Part shown: piece after piece, positions 10,640-21,900 of the stretch | Layout: every line of letters starts with the position of its first letter | How positions within the stretch are numbered: the stretch's first letter is position 1 | DNA from: Eukaryota sp. TZLM1-RC | Lineage: Eukaryota > Metamonada: BaSk clade | NCBI GenBank assembly: GCA_040285825.1 | Contig: JAUPSS010000001.1 | Coordinates: forward strand, 3,224,001 to 3,288,000 | Reading direction: 5' to 3' | Length of the DNA stretch: 64,000 bases | Made by a program: the position numbers and the translations under genes | The notes under the pieces: model-generated | The model's database searches: none | The model's input: the letters and a program-made list of their open reading frames with translations, nothing else | What the model was told of the DNA's origin: nothing

Positions 10640-12085
10640 TTATTTTTTCAGAAATTAAATTCATCTTATCAAACGAAAAAATTAACCAAATGATGATATT
10701 TGATAAACAGAAACATATCAAATTTACCATTATCAGACTATGTTTTAGCTGCAATTTTAATCATATATTTCGTTCTACAAATCCTCTTGTCACTAGGCCT
10801 TTGGCCCAGAAGTTTAATGACCTTCGCGCTAAGGTCTTGTCACAATTACTAGGATGTAAAATGTTTTAAATTCCTGATCATGCTTATCTTAGTCCACATT
10901 ATGGCGGTTTAGGTTGGACAAAGGCTTCCATTCTTACTTCGTGTGTTTTTATCGGTGGATGTAGAAATGTAATTCTTGAGTTTTCTGAAAGATTTGGAGC
11001 TTGGGTTTGGAACGCAAAGTTTTACTATTTTTGCATTAGATGAAGAAATTTCAAAAATTGATGTAGAAGAATGGAATCGATGCTTTCCCCAATCATTCAA
11101 TGGTAATATTCCGTAAAAGAATTATTTAATTTTAAAATGCACTCTTCGAACATTACAGAAACGATTGACTGGAATGTATGAATATGATCTTTAAAAAAAA
11201 TATACAGCTCGTCTGTTTTAAATCAAGATCTTCACTCATTGCTATTGGAAAATGGTGTTTGTGAAAATCAGTCATCATTTTCTTCACTGTTTGTGACCAT
11301 TGTGCCACGAAGATTTGGACTGTATGCTACTAATGAAGCGCTTGTGACAAAAATGACATTATATTTGAATATTTTCATTAATCAAAAATTATTAAAAGAA
11401 AAATGTATTTGTTCGAATTCACCTCAACTCACTTTGCGTCATGCTTTGAGTCGTTCTAAATTGATAACATATCGTTCTTCATTACATGATGCTGTTAGAA
11501 ACACTGTTTTCAATATGGCACGAACTGCAACAATCTCGTATATTAACGAGCCTCTGCTGAACGAAACACTGTTATTGAATAATTTTGGTTCAAATGACAG
11601 AGGTGATATATACTGTGATTAGATTGAGAACTCTGAAACTGTTGTTGATTTTGTGTCCTGTAATGTTGCAAATGACAATTTGGTTCAAAGAAGAAAACTA
11701 AATCCTGTAGGTGCTCTTGAATTTGAGGCCAAAGAAAAACATAGAAAATATGACAAAGATATTGAAGAAGCTGATGTTGATAGAAATAGACCGCTTTTTT
11801 ATTGCTTTCCCATTTTCTATAAACGGAAGACTATCAGGCAGGAACTTTTTTGAATGATTTCCAAAAAATGGTTCAAGAAAAAACAATGAAAAGATTTGAT
11901 ACCTTTTATGGTGCTCTCGAATTCATTTTGCCATTGTGAATAGATTGCCTCGGTTTTTCAATAGAATTAGAGAAGCTTTAGCTAGACAACAAGCAGTTTA
12001 AGGTTTTGTAGAGGAAATTTTGGTTCCATGAATTTCGTCCCATTAGTTATGTGTTTATTCTTTTAAATGTGCAAATTCAACAAAT
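10640..12085 (+). mobile_element. 5'-truncated family B retroelement, decayed
   Basis: The plus strand reads as the C-terminal half of the family B protein: post-RT region (10700-11160, with a stop in place of a codon at 10867), zinc motif CICSNSPQLTLRHAL (11398-11445), and the endonuclease-like segment around GDIYCD (11600-11620). The terminal EEILVP-like residues follow near 12030. At least four stops or frameshifts interrupt it. It ends with the family's 3' terminus gtgcaaattcaa (12069-12080). It starts in the post-RT region, a typical 5' truncation. Confidence 0.8.
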
Positions 12086-12960
12086 TACTTATCAAACCAT
12101 TCTTTGGTAACTTCATCATTATTTGCTAAAACCGGACCCAAATGACGAATAGCATCAGTTGAATATAATTTGGCTTGAATTTCAGTACCATCAACTATTG
12201 TAGAAATTGGAGAGTTTGAAAGTAAAACACATTTAAGTAAGTTGAGTCGAAGGCCAATATTGTTGAATAATTCTTTGAAACAAAAAGTTGCTTCTCTGAC
12301 AATCGTTAAGTCAGCTATAAGAACAACATCATCCATTTAAGCAATCATTTTCAAGGAAGGAAGCATTGCTGGAATTTGTAATAAAAAAGAATGAATGGCA
12401 ACACAAAACAACAGAGATTTATAAGAATCTCCTTGCTTAGCACCACATGGTGATTTCAAATTAGAACCAGCAAAATGCAAATCAGAATTTGTGCAATATG
12501 TTGTTTGAAAATAGGGTAACAATTGTGGCAAATAATTCAACAAAGCAAATAGAATACTACACTGATGAATTGAGTTAAATGCATTACGAAAATCCAACAA
12601 CATACAAACATTGGATTCATTTTGATGAAATAGAACAACTGTAGCAAAGACTGCTGAAGCAACGACATCAGTGGTATTTATTCCGTGTTGGAACGGCAAC
12701 AAAATTCTTTGTGCTATTTCGTTGAATCTGTTCAAAAAATAGGAAAAAAGTATTTAATAATCATCCAACATATTCAATCATTTAACATATCCAATTCATA
12801 TTTAATATTTAAGCAGCAAGCTGAAAAAAATTTTGTGCAAATTTTCAGAAACTGTAATTGGACGAACATCCATTTTATAGTTTTTGACAAGTGCAGTCAA
12901 ACGTGAACATCTCAATTTTTCATAATATTTGAGCTGGCCAGATCAAATCAAGAAAACACA
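12085..12960 (-). mobile_element. Family B retroelement fragment (RT fingers and palm)
   Basis: Minus-strand text encodes the RT region: QHGINTTDVVASAVFATVVLF, LLDFRNAFNSIHQCSI, CGAKQGDSYKSLLFCVAIH, then MDDVVLIADL after an in-frame stop at 12337. It lacks the C-terminal half. Compared with the 26-29 kb copy, an AT-rich insertion occurs at about 12740-12820. It faces the plus-strand copy at 10640-12085, with the two meeting almost end to end at 12085. Confidence 0.8.
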
Positions 12961-12999
12961 ATATTTATGAATTTGCTTGTCCTGTCTGGGGCCAGCAAA

Positions 13000-14580
13000 C
13001 CTTATTAAATAGGAGGCAAATTATTAGGCCAGATAGAGGAGTGAAGTCTCATATTCAAAGTCCAGGCAGAATCAGTGAAGAGAGTGCCATAAACCTGAGG
13101 AATGGTTGTTACTAAAGCAGAAGATGTACTAATCTTGTAAAAAATTTGCAAAACCGGGTTCTTTTTCTTGGCCAAGCTAAGTCTAACATCAAAATCTAAG
13201 CTTTCAAAAATCTTTGACAATTTTTGTTGAAATTTTTTATAGCAAAACTGCAAATTAAAATTAGATCGGTTTGGAATTTCTTGAATTGATTGAGGAAAAC
13301 ATTTGGTCCAAATTTGTGGTGGCAATCTATCAAGTTCACATGATAACTCATTCAAATATGGACTACAACTGGGAACTGAGAGATGAGAATCATCAGCAAA
13401 TCCACGACAAAATTCATAAATAAAATTCTTGCCTCCACCCAAAAAAGCTGATTGACACAAAATAGAAGATTTGGTAAATCCAATACCACCCAGATTTGCT
13501 GAAGAAAATGAGTGATTTTTCAACATTCCTGGTTCTACATCCAATAAATCAGCAAAAAATTCTGTTCTCAATGAATTAAAGGAACGACAAAAATCTATTG
13601 CTATGGAAGGAGTACAAGATCTCAAAATGTGGGTCATTCTCCCAGTGTAGCAAATTTTAAGCATGAAAAATTCAATATGTTTTTCTAGATCTAAAGAAGA
13701 AATTGAATCAAGTTCAATTTTCATTTTTTCCAAAATAACTTGTAATTCATTCTGAATTTGAGGCGCGTTTTCTAACAAACAACCAAAGAATTTAAAAGCA
13801 TCACTACTATAATTAGTAATAGGGACAACAGAATCGTTTATCACAAGATCTTGAGCAGAAGAGCCAATCAGAAGGCATTTGCTTGCATTAAGATGAAGCC
13901 CAATATTTTGATATGAATCGGCAATTTTTTGAGCAACCAATTGTAGTAAATCAAATGAAGCAACCAAGGATATATCATCCATATAAGCAACTATTTTTAT
14001 AGAAGGGTATTTTTGTTCAATGATATTTAAAGTTTTGTGAATAGCTAAACAAAACAATAATGGACCTAAAGGATCACCTTGTTTCACCTTGTTTTAGACA
14101 AGGAAATATATTTTTATAGAAGGGTATTTTTGCTCAATGATATTTAAAGTTTTGTGAATAGCTAAACAAAACAATAATGGACCTAAAGTATCACCTTGTT
14201 TTAGACCAAATGAATTAAATATTAAATCTGATTCTTGACCATAAGTTAGTAGAAAAAACTAGATTACTCAGGAAAATCAGATTTAATTACTTCAAAAATT
14301 GCTTTTCGCTTTACAGAATTAAAAGCATTTATAAGGTCAAGATTAAAAATAGAGTTATTTTCCTATCCATTAAAAAAAGTATCAGACGCAAGAGCAGCAA
14401 CAGAAGCGCCATCAATTGTTTTGATTCCAAATTGATGAGGATTCAAAAATTGAGAAGCTTTGTCTTTGACACGATCGAAGACAATCGATGCTAACAAACG
14501 AGATAAAGATTCACCATCGGCAATTAAAGGGGATTTTTGCTTAATGATATCTAAAGCTTTGTGAATAGCTAAAAATAAGT
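13000..14580 (-). mobile_element. Family A retroelement with internal ~100-bp duplications
   Basis: The minus-strand ORF 14087-13005 (360 codons) covers RT palm and thumb: KQGDPLGPLLFCLAIHKTL, VAYMDDISLVASF, ANLGGIGFTKSSILCQSAFLGGG, and ends after FTDSAWTLNMRLHSSIWPNN. It is about 85-90% like the 49-51 kb copy by eye. Upstream (14280-14500, minus) the fingers region is present but broken by stops. About 100 bases around the QGDP to KYPSIK codons are repeated: 13990-14090 reappears at 14100-14215, and a shorter piece at 14525-14575. The zinc and endonuclease part is missing. Confidence 0.85.
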
Positions 14581-14589
14581 ATTATTTAT

Positions 14590-15390
14590 TGTTAAAAAAC
14601 TGCGCTAAGGAGCCGACGAACTTTGTCGCATATCTCCCACCAAATTCGTCCCCATTTTTCAACGTAGAATATTATACGTTTGTACAAACCTTAAATGAAA
14701 CTGTAACTGGGCTAAGAAAGATTCCTTTAACAACTTCAGTAGAGAAAAAGTTCTTTAACAACAAAAAACGCCACATTGTGATTTTTTAACTTAGTAATTT
14801 TGTTTAATGTTGTTTTAAGTCCAAAAGACCCGGTATATTCTTTAGCGAATCCATTCTTCGATTCCAGAATAACCTTACTAAACGACACTACTACGTCGCT
14901 CGTTTACGATAAAGGGAAAGAGCAGAAGGTTATCATGTAACGATTAAAACACACTCAATCAAGCTAATCAAATACAGATATTACAGAATGAGGCTTTTTC
15001 AGTCTTTGATAACTACTCTATTCTACATTATTGTGAAAGGGCCATAGTACATCCGTTGTCGATTTCAAAGCAGTAAAATCAGCTTTTTTGTGGACGCCAA
15101 CCAGTTCAGAGATAAAAGCAGACGAAAGGAAACATTAGAATTCAGTTATTAGTATTTTGTATAGTTATGGTATATTAATTATAGTTTTTAGTTTATTAGT
15201 TTAACTTAATTAATTTTGAATAAGAGAAGAACCAGTGGTGGCGCTTTTAGGCTTAAATAGAATAAGGGCAAATTAAATTAATTTAAATTAAATTAATTGA
15301 ATTTAATTAATTGTCATCTCTTTATCCTAACCCGCTTTACATCAAACATAGACTAACTCACAGCTAGTAATGCTATCGGCAACACAACTA
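14590..15390. other. Intergenic, no gene recognised
   Basis: This stretch has scattered stops on both strands and AT-rich runs (15150-15310 is mostly A, T and repeated taatt). Nothing in it resembles a known coding domain or RNA gene. A short remnant of retroelement follows at 15395. Confidence 0.5.
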
Positions 15391-15394
15391 ATCC

Positions 15395-15490
15395 GATGGA
15401 GTAGTCAATATTGTTGATGTTGCGACTGTTGATCTTTGCCAAAAATCAGCAGTAGATTTTTCTAAAAAAGGTGAAACCCCACTGTGTTTT
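15395..15490 (+). mobile_element. Short retroelement endonuclease-region remnant
   Basis: Thirty codons from GAT at 15395 read DGVVNIVDVATVDLCQKSA, matching the putative endonuclease core of family A-like elements (compare GIDGVLNVVDVVSVDVCQ at 2.8 kb). Nothing else of the element is readable on either side. Confidence 0.55.
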
Positions 15491-15894
15491 GCTGATAGAT
15501 ACAAAATCATACAATTCAACGTCCCTTTATTTCATTGTGGTTCTGTTGAGCAACATCATCTTTGTATTTTTGGTTCATTTTCTATTTTATTTCCTATTTT
15601 TCGTTTTTGTTTACATATCAGCATATCAGCTCCGATAAAATAATTTTCATTTAAAATTTCATTTTTGAAATAAGACACATACACGTCCCTTTATTTTTTC
15701 ATTTTGTTTAGCCAGTTCTGCTTCACTTTCGACAATTTAGCCAGAATTTTTAATTAGATGGTTTTCAATGAACAATCTACTCACCACTTCTCACTGAACT
15801 CTATTTGAATAATTGTCTTCTAATGCATATTCTGTGTCTGCTGGTATTTCTGGTTTAAATGTTAGATTGTTTCAGGGACTATTATTGATGTTAG

Positions 15895-16147
15895 GATGAA
15901 AAGATTCAAACAAATAGTTGAACAACGAAAATGTCAACAAAAACAGAGAGATATGGTGTTCTTCTTTCACGTTCTAAAAATCAGTTTGTCATTGGTAATA
16001 ATTTACCATGATTTGTTATCGTTTAAGAAAACTTACAATGAGACAGCAAGCAGTTCAAGATTTTTTAGAGGAAATCTTGGTTCAATGAATAATCATCCCA
16101 TTAGTGATGCCTTTGTTTGTTAACTGAGCAAGTTCAATAAATACAAT
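15895..16147 (+). mobile_element. Family B retroelement 3'-tail remnant
   Basis: The last codons of the family B frame (RQQAVQDFLEEILVQ, 16035-16088) and the family 3' terminus (gcaagttcaataaat, 16129-16143) are readable. The ~130 bases before them are shared with 17979-18207. It ends where the minus-strand copy at 16150 begins. Confidence 0.65.
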
Positions 16148-16149
16148 TA

Positions 16150-16495
16150 TAATTCAATACTCAATATCGTATTTATTGAATTTGCACACTTGATTAAATT
16201 AAATCATAACTAATGGGACGACTATCATTAAACCAAGATTTCCTCTACAAAATCTTGATTTGCTTGCTGTCTAGCTAAAGCTTCTCTAATTCGATTGAAA
16301 AACCGCGGTAATCTATTAATAATGGCAAATTGAATCCGTGAACGCCATAAAAAAATATCAAATCTTTTCATTGTTTTTTCTTTCACCATTTTTTGGAAGT
16401 CATCCAAAAAAGTTTCTGCTTCAACTGATAATCTTCCATTTATCGAAAATGGGAAAGCAATAAAAACCAGCTGTGTATTTCTATCGACATTTGAC
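16150..16495 (-). mobile_element. Family B retroelement 3' end, 5'-truncated insertion
   Basis: Minus-strand codons 16497-16228 encode NVDRNTQLVFIAFPFSINGR, MVKEKTMKRFDIFLWRSRIQ and end in RQQANQDFVEEILV. The DNA is almost identical to 26095-26405, including the 3' tail, so this is a recent, strongly 5'-truncated copy. It preserves a reading frame through FLWRSR that is shifted in the longer copy. The insertion lies only about 45 bases upstream of the ATG of the next gene. Confidence 0.85.
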
Positions 16496-16539
16496 ATTCA
16501 ATACTCGAAACAAATTCGAATTATAGCCTTTCCCTCCCA

Positions 16540-17795
16540 ATGTCCCGATCAGTTGATCCTGCACCCGTTTGTGAAGGTGTATCACTTTCATCATACTGAT
16601 TTCAGACTGTAGAGAAGTCGACTCCTTCTTCTTTTGCAAGAATTGTGCATTTTCCTTATGTAAAGACTGTACTAAATCAATTCATTCTCACAGGCTTTTC
16701 TCTCGTCATGATATCATTACAGTTGATGAAGCGTCTCTTATCAAGCTTCAACACTGCAAGAAACATCCCAACTCAACAGCACCTGAGCTAGGTTACTTTT
16801 GCGACACTTGTGCTGAACCTGCTTGCGTTGACTGTCTGCAAATTGGCTCACACAGTGACCACAGAAAATCCGTCGTCTCTATCAACGATCGTGCTGATGA
16901 ATATGCCTCCTCTGCTGACAAAATGGTCGCGAAACTTGACGCAGCTCTTCTTTCTATCCCAGCTTCCAAAGTATTTGATTCAATCAAGGAGCAACAGACT
17001 AACCTCTTGAATCTCATCTACAATGAGTACCAGCGTCTTATTGAACAAGCCAAGGAAAGTAAGAAGCACAGAGTCCAACGCATCCAGGACGGTCAGTTCT
17101 TAATATTTGACAAGGTTGATGTAGCTGAATTGGAATGGCTCCTTGATCATGTTGAGTCTGAATTTGCTAACTTGAAAACACAGTTCAAGAAGGCTATAAC
17201 CACTATTGCTGAACTCTCTGATGAAAAGAATTCTTCAATGATCTCTGACAGAAAAAGCAAAGGTAATTTTATCGGAGGTGGCCTTTTCCCAAACTCATCA
17301 GTGCTTTCATTTGATTGTCCTGATATTACCTCTCTTCGTTTTCCTACTTTTAAAACCCCTAGCCTGTTATTCAGAGCTTCTAGAGATGGATTTAACGTAG
17401 ATAGTTTTCATTCTAGATGTGATGGCCAGCCTAATGTTGTGGTATTGGTTAGAGCAACCAATGGAGCTGTGTTTGGAGGTTTTTCTTCTACTGCTTTTGA
17501 TAGTAGTGGAAGTTGGTCTCAATCACCAGGAGCTTTTTTGTTTAGAATTAAGAACAAGAACTATCCTTCCCCTGAAAGATTTGAGTTGAGAGAGAATCAT
17601 AATCAGTATGCCATTTTTCGTCATGTAGGACTTGGACCCTGTTTTGGTGGTGGTCGAGACCTGTCTCTCTATGACAACTGCCATTCTAACAACAATTCTA
17701 CTAGTAGTTGTGGCGACACATACAATGGATCTACCGAACAACTTACCCAAGACTATAGCTTCACTGTCACGGACTATGAAGTTTGGTCAATCTAA
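16540..17795 (+). CDS. Tandem B-box zinc finger, coiled-coil and TLDc-domain protein (one 29-nt intron)
   Basis: The proposed mRNA joins 16540-16576 and 16606-17795 across a 29-nt intron (starts gtgtatc, ends tactgatttcag), giving 408 residues. Splicing restores the first zinc ligand pair as C11-E-D-C14. B-box 1 uses C11, C14, C23, C26, C31, C34, H39 and H41; B-box 2 uses C63, H66, C78, C81, C86, C89, H95 and H98. A helical, probably coiled-coil region follows (about 120-225). The TLDc domain spans about 266-408 (LLFRASRDGF, GAVFGGFSS, AFLFRIKN, GPCFGGGRDLSLYDNC). TLDc proteins in other eukaryotes are linked to oxidative-stress resistance and V-ATPase regulation; the role here is inferred only. 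Without the splice the frame meets a stop upstream of B-box 1. The start ATG is the first in frame before the intron. It is a host gene with a retroelement just upstream. Confidence 0.8.
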
Positions 17796-17974
17796 AGAGG
17801 AATTAATTAGGTTGTACAGTGGTGTATTTACGACAATAAAAGCAAAATCAATTATCTACACTTTTCATGGTTGACTTTTGTGGTTGAGATAAACCATGTT
17901 TCTAATTATATATCATCATATTAATATTATTGAATCAGCAGTAAATTTTCCAAAACAGATGGAACCCTGCTGTG

Positions 17975-18210
17975 AAAGATGCCAAATCAAACAATACAGA
18001 GATTATTTCAGGGAGTGATATTATTGTGTATATGCAAAAATCAACAACGAAGAGGTCAACAAGAACAGAGCGAGATGGTGTTTTTCTTTCACCTTCTAGA
18101 AACCTGTTTGTCATTAGTAATAGTTTACCATGATTTGTTAGCGTTTAGAAAACTTACAATGAAACAGCAATAGATCAGTTTTTTGTAGAAGGAATCTTGG
18201 TTCAATGAAT
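17975..18210 (+). mobile_element. Family B retroelement 3'-tail remnant
   Basis: About 165 bases (18041-18207) match 15917-16087 with substitutions and end in the family's EEILVQ-like codons (gaaggaatcttggttcaatga). No ORF remains. Confidence 0.55.
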
Positions 18211-18328
18211 TCTATGTGTTAGACTGCAATTAATTACACCTTTTGATTGAATAGCTTACAGCAATTCGTTTTGGCAGATGTGTAGAATTTATCTCCATTG
18301 ATGTTTCATCCTTCTTCTTGTGAAAAAA

Positions 18329-18771
18329 TCAAACTTGTTTCGGTGCAGGGCTCGACGATCGATCTCCATTTATCTGCAGTTGGTCTAGTATAGTTCTCGG
18401 ACGGAAGTCGGAATTCCTGATTTCTTCCTGTGTCGGTACCCATGCCATTGGCGTTACTATTCCATTAAGATATTTGTGTAAATTCTAGCAAAAAAGCAAT
18501 TTGGTTATGCATGGGTCAAAACCGGTGGTTGAATGATCTTCTTTTCCTTTGAGAACAAGGCACGAAAGTTGATGGTCAACATTGTTATTATCTATTCATG
18601 ATCCAATTGAATAACCACACAAATTTTTGTGGTTGAATTCAATTGCACAAAACGAGTATTCAATTGGATCAACGGGAGGAGGCTCGTAGGTGACATCAGT
18701 TCTTCGACGTTGCCCAGGGCGAATCTGTTGTTGAAGTCTGGAGTTTTGCTTTCGATTCTTGGCAGGCACAT
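18329..18771 (-). CDS. Small hypothetical protein gene with two proposed short introns
   Basis: Three minus-strand blocks join in phase: 18771-18619, 18591-18523 and 18484-18329, giving 125 residues from MCLPRIESK to SSPAPKQV. The proposed introns are 27 nt (18592-18618, gtggtt...gaatag) and 38 nt (18485-18522, gttttgacc...ttttttgctag with a clear pyrimidine tract). The third block (KYLNGIVTPMAWVPTQEEIR) looks strongly coding and is not open to an ATG without splicing. The product is Pro- and Ser-containing, has no signal peptide or membrane segment, and no domain is recognised. It is divergent from the tuberin-like gene at 18923. The first intron overlaps one arm of a perfect inverted repeat, so the exact first splice is uncertain. 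Confidence 0.45.
18600..18670. repeat. 71-bp imperfect palindrome with 14-bp perfect ends
   Basis: The ends gatccaattgaata (18600-18613) and tattcaattggatc (18657-18670) are exact reverse complements. The inside also pairs partly (accacaaatttttgtggt), so the strand could fold as a hairpin. It may be a small foldback insertion in the neighbouring small gene. Confidence 0.75.
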
Positions 18772-18922
18772 CGTGTTCTCCACTGGCTCGCTTGTTATAA
18801 AACTCAGTTGTGTTATTCAAAATCTAATTATTATGACATTAATTAGTAATTGTTTATCTCACTGCCACACATTTGGAATTCATTTTGTCAAAATATAGAG
18901 TAGATTCCGACTCAACGCTGCA

Positions 18923-21900
18923 ATGTCTTTGAGTGGATCAAACTCAACACTGTTCCCTTCCAATGACAATACTCGTCAAGCTAGTTTAGCTCTTTTACAA
19001 GAACATTCCTCTTTTTCATCCATTAGACATATGCTCTCTGACTTTTCCAATCTTCCAACTGAATGTCTACATGCGTTTTATGATGCATGTTTATCTGCTC
19101 TTTCACATTCTCAACCTCTCACCAATCGCATCTCCATTCTTCCTGCCATCTCTGTAGTTCTTGAACACATCGCTTCGATTTCCCCTGACACATGTTCTCT
19201 CTTCTATGACGTTCTTTCCGACTTGCTTCCTCCTAAATCTACTACATCCACTGTGGCTGCCTTAGACCTACTGATTTCATTGTTGTATCACCAAGTTGAT
19301 GTTGGAAGATGTGCGTCAGTGTTACTCAAAATAGTATCACATGCTGACGTGCCCGTTTTGACCAGGTTAAAACTAATAAAAGGACTAGGAAAGCATAATT
19401 ATTCGAGGTTTGGAACGTCTCTTGGGAAGTCTGTAGTTAAATTGCTTGAGGATACGATGACGTCATCGGATGACGTTACTTTGATTATGATTTTTGACCT
19501 GATTGCGTACTTCAATTACTCAGATTTACTACCAGTTTTTTTCAATTATTCATTGATTAAATCTATTTCTTCACATATAGAATCTTGTGTTTGGTCTTCA
19601 GTGGTTTGCCAATCCGACAATCAATCAGATAATGAATCTGATGACCAGTCAACTTCCGCGAAAAAAAAGGATGATAAAAAAAAGAAGGCAATGAAAGAAA
19701 TTGATTTATATTTGGTCCGGGCACAAAGTTTTTTCAATTCCAAAAGATTTTCCGAGTATTATGAACCATCTGAAACTTCCTCTAAAAATGCATTTTCTGG
19801 GATTATTGGAATTAAAAATTTTATTAGGTCTGAATTAAAAAACACTTATACTGCTTTTTTATTCAAATTACAGCATTATTTATTTGTTTCTGGACAAATA
19901 TTGAGTAATCAATCAAATTTGATTGACATCAATTCAATCAAACCCCTTGTAAACGTGATTAGTCTGTTAATTTCCTTTTATCCACTGGCATCACACCCAG
20001 TCAATTACTCTGCTTTGAAATGTTTCAGAATTCTAAATTCTAATTCGGTTTTGAAATCATCTATTTGCCCTTATTTATTAAAGGTTATTGGTAAATTTAA
20101 TGACATTCCTAATGATGAAGAATTAAGTATCAAAGTAGTTAATGTTCTCAGGGGAAGTATTTACCTGGCATCAGAACTATGTTTTAAAAACGAAAATATA
20201 AAGAATTCGCCCAGAAGATCGTCAAAGAGCAGTCTAATACCGCTCAACAAGACCAAATTTTCAGATCAGAGCTCACCACGATCCCTTCTACCCTGTCTCG
20301 TCGATCTCTTAGACGTACAAGATTCACGTGTTTATGCGGAAATTCTCTGCTGTATTAGCCAGTGCATTTCCAAATGTGGGCATTTATTAGAAGACGAGTG
20401 GTGGTTTATCGTTCAAATATTAGTCACAATAGAAGATTTAATTTTTAGAAAATCCTATAATCCAGCTCATAATTACGTCATCAAACTCACCAATAGGGAA
20501 AACAACCCTTGCCTTTTTCAAAACTATGCGGTGTTGACTCCTTTAGTAATTGACGTTATAAGAAAAACTATATTTCTTTCTTCATCAAATGGTTTCAACG
20601 GAGCTTTGCATTATTTACATTTATTAATGCTCATAGGGTTTCCAATTGTGGAGCCTCTCTTGGCTGTGCAACAAATTGAACAGGTGATTGAGTATTTGGG
20701 ACCAGATGTTCTTGAATGGACAACTCTGTTGAGCAGTCTCTTCAATAGTATTTTAAGAAGGGAAGTTCGAGTTGTTGTTAGTGTCAATGGCATTCGAATA
20801 ACTTGCGAATTTTTGGCAGGTTTGCCTTTACAATTTCGAAAATCTGTTTGTGAGCTGGTCAGTTTTCAATATTTGAGTACGAGATCACCACTTTTAGTTT
20901 GTTCCTTATCTTGTCTGAATTGCATCTCCACCTTTTTGCTCTCAGACTCTTCGTCTTTGAAACAACGGAATTTGCTAATAATGAATCTTTTTGAACAGCT
21001 TTCTGCTGTTTTAATAAAATATTCAGTCAAAAATTTAAAAAATTCGGGAAGTGACGAGATCAGATCAGTTGAGCTCTGCCACTCTTTTGTCTCAATTATT
21101 CAAATTTTACTCATCAGAAGTTTTTGGAATCGTGGTCAGGATGATTTTGTCTTGTCATTGTTCAATTACTTGCTAACTAATTTGAAATATTATCCCGATA
21201 TTGCACGTAAAAATATTTTATATTTCATCTCTAAAATCAGTTGTAATCATACTAATCACATGATAATCAATCAATTTGATTGTCAAAACTGTGGCAGTCA
21301 ACGTGATTCTTGCTACACGTGTCAAAATTGTCTCTTTTTTGAGCTATTACGATTTGAATCGATGTCTGGGGACCCTCCTTTCACAGATGATCGTTACCTA
21401 CAACAATCGACCACAAAGTTTTTTGAAATCTTTGATAAACTTGTCAATCATTTCAGTGACAAGCCGATTAGCTCATTGTACATAAAGTCTGGAAAACCAA
21501 CTAATTCTGCAATCAAATCGCTCAAATCTATGGGAATTTCTTTTTATTTTGTAGAATTTCCAATTCAGCTGCTTTCATCAATGTTTAACATTCTATTTAA
21601 CCAAGACAAGTGCAATATTTCATCTTTGATCCTTATATTTGATTGTTTGAGCTCTTGGATCGTCAAACGGGAGTTTTCCAAGCATTTGAAAATCACAGAT
21701 TTTATTGAACTTGTGCTGTCACACATTCTAGAATTCAAACCTGTTTTAAATTTAAATTTTTCAACAGATTTACCTGAATTACATTTATTTTTCCTAACAA
21801 AATTAATTCAGTTCTTATCCATTTTACCCCAATTCATTTCCCATTCATCACTATTATTTATTAATTTTATAAAAATTGTGAAAATGTTATTTACCAAGAT

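Noticed and set aside
18596-18820. 74-codon minus-strand ORF in another frame over the small gene
   Set aside because: It has no ATG start and does not connect in phase to the strongly coding third exon; the overlapping frame from 18771 does.
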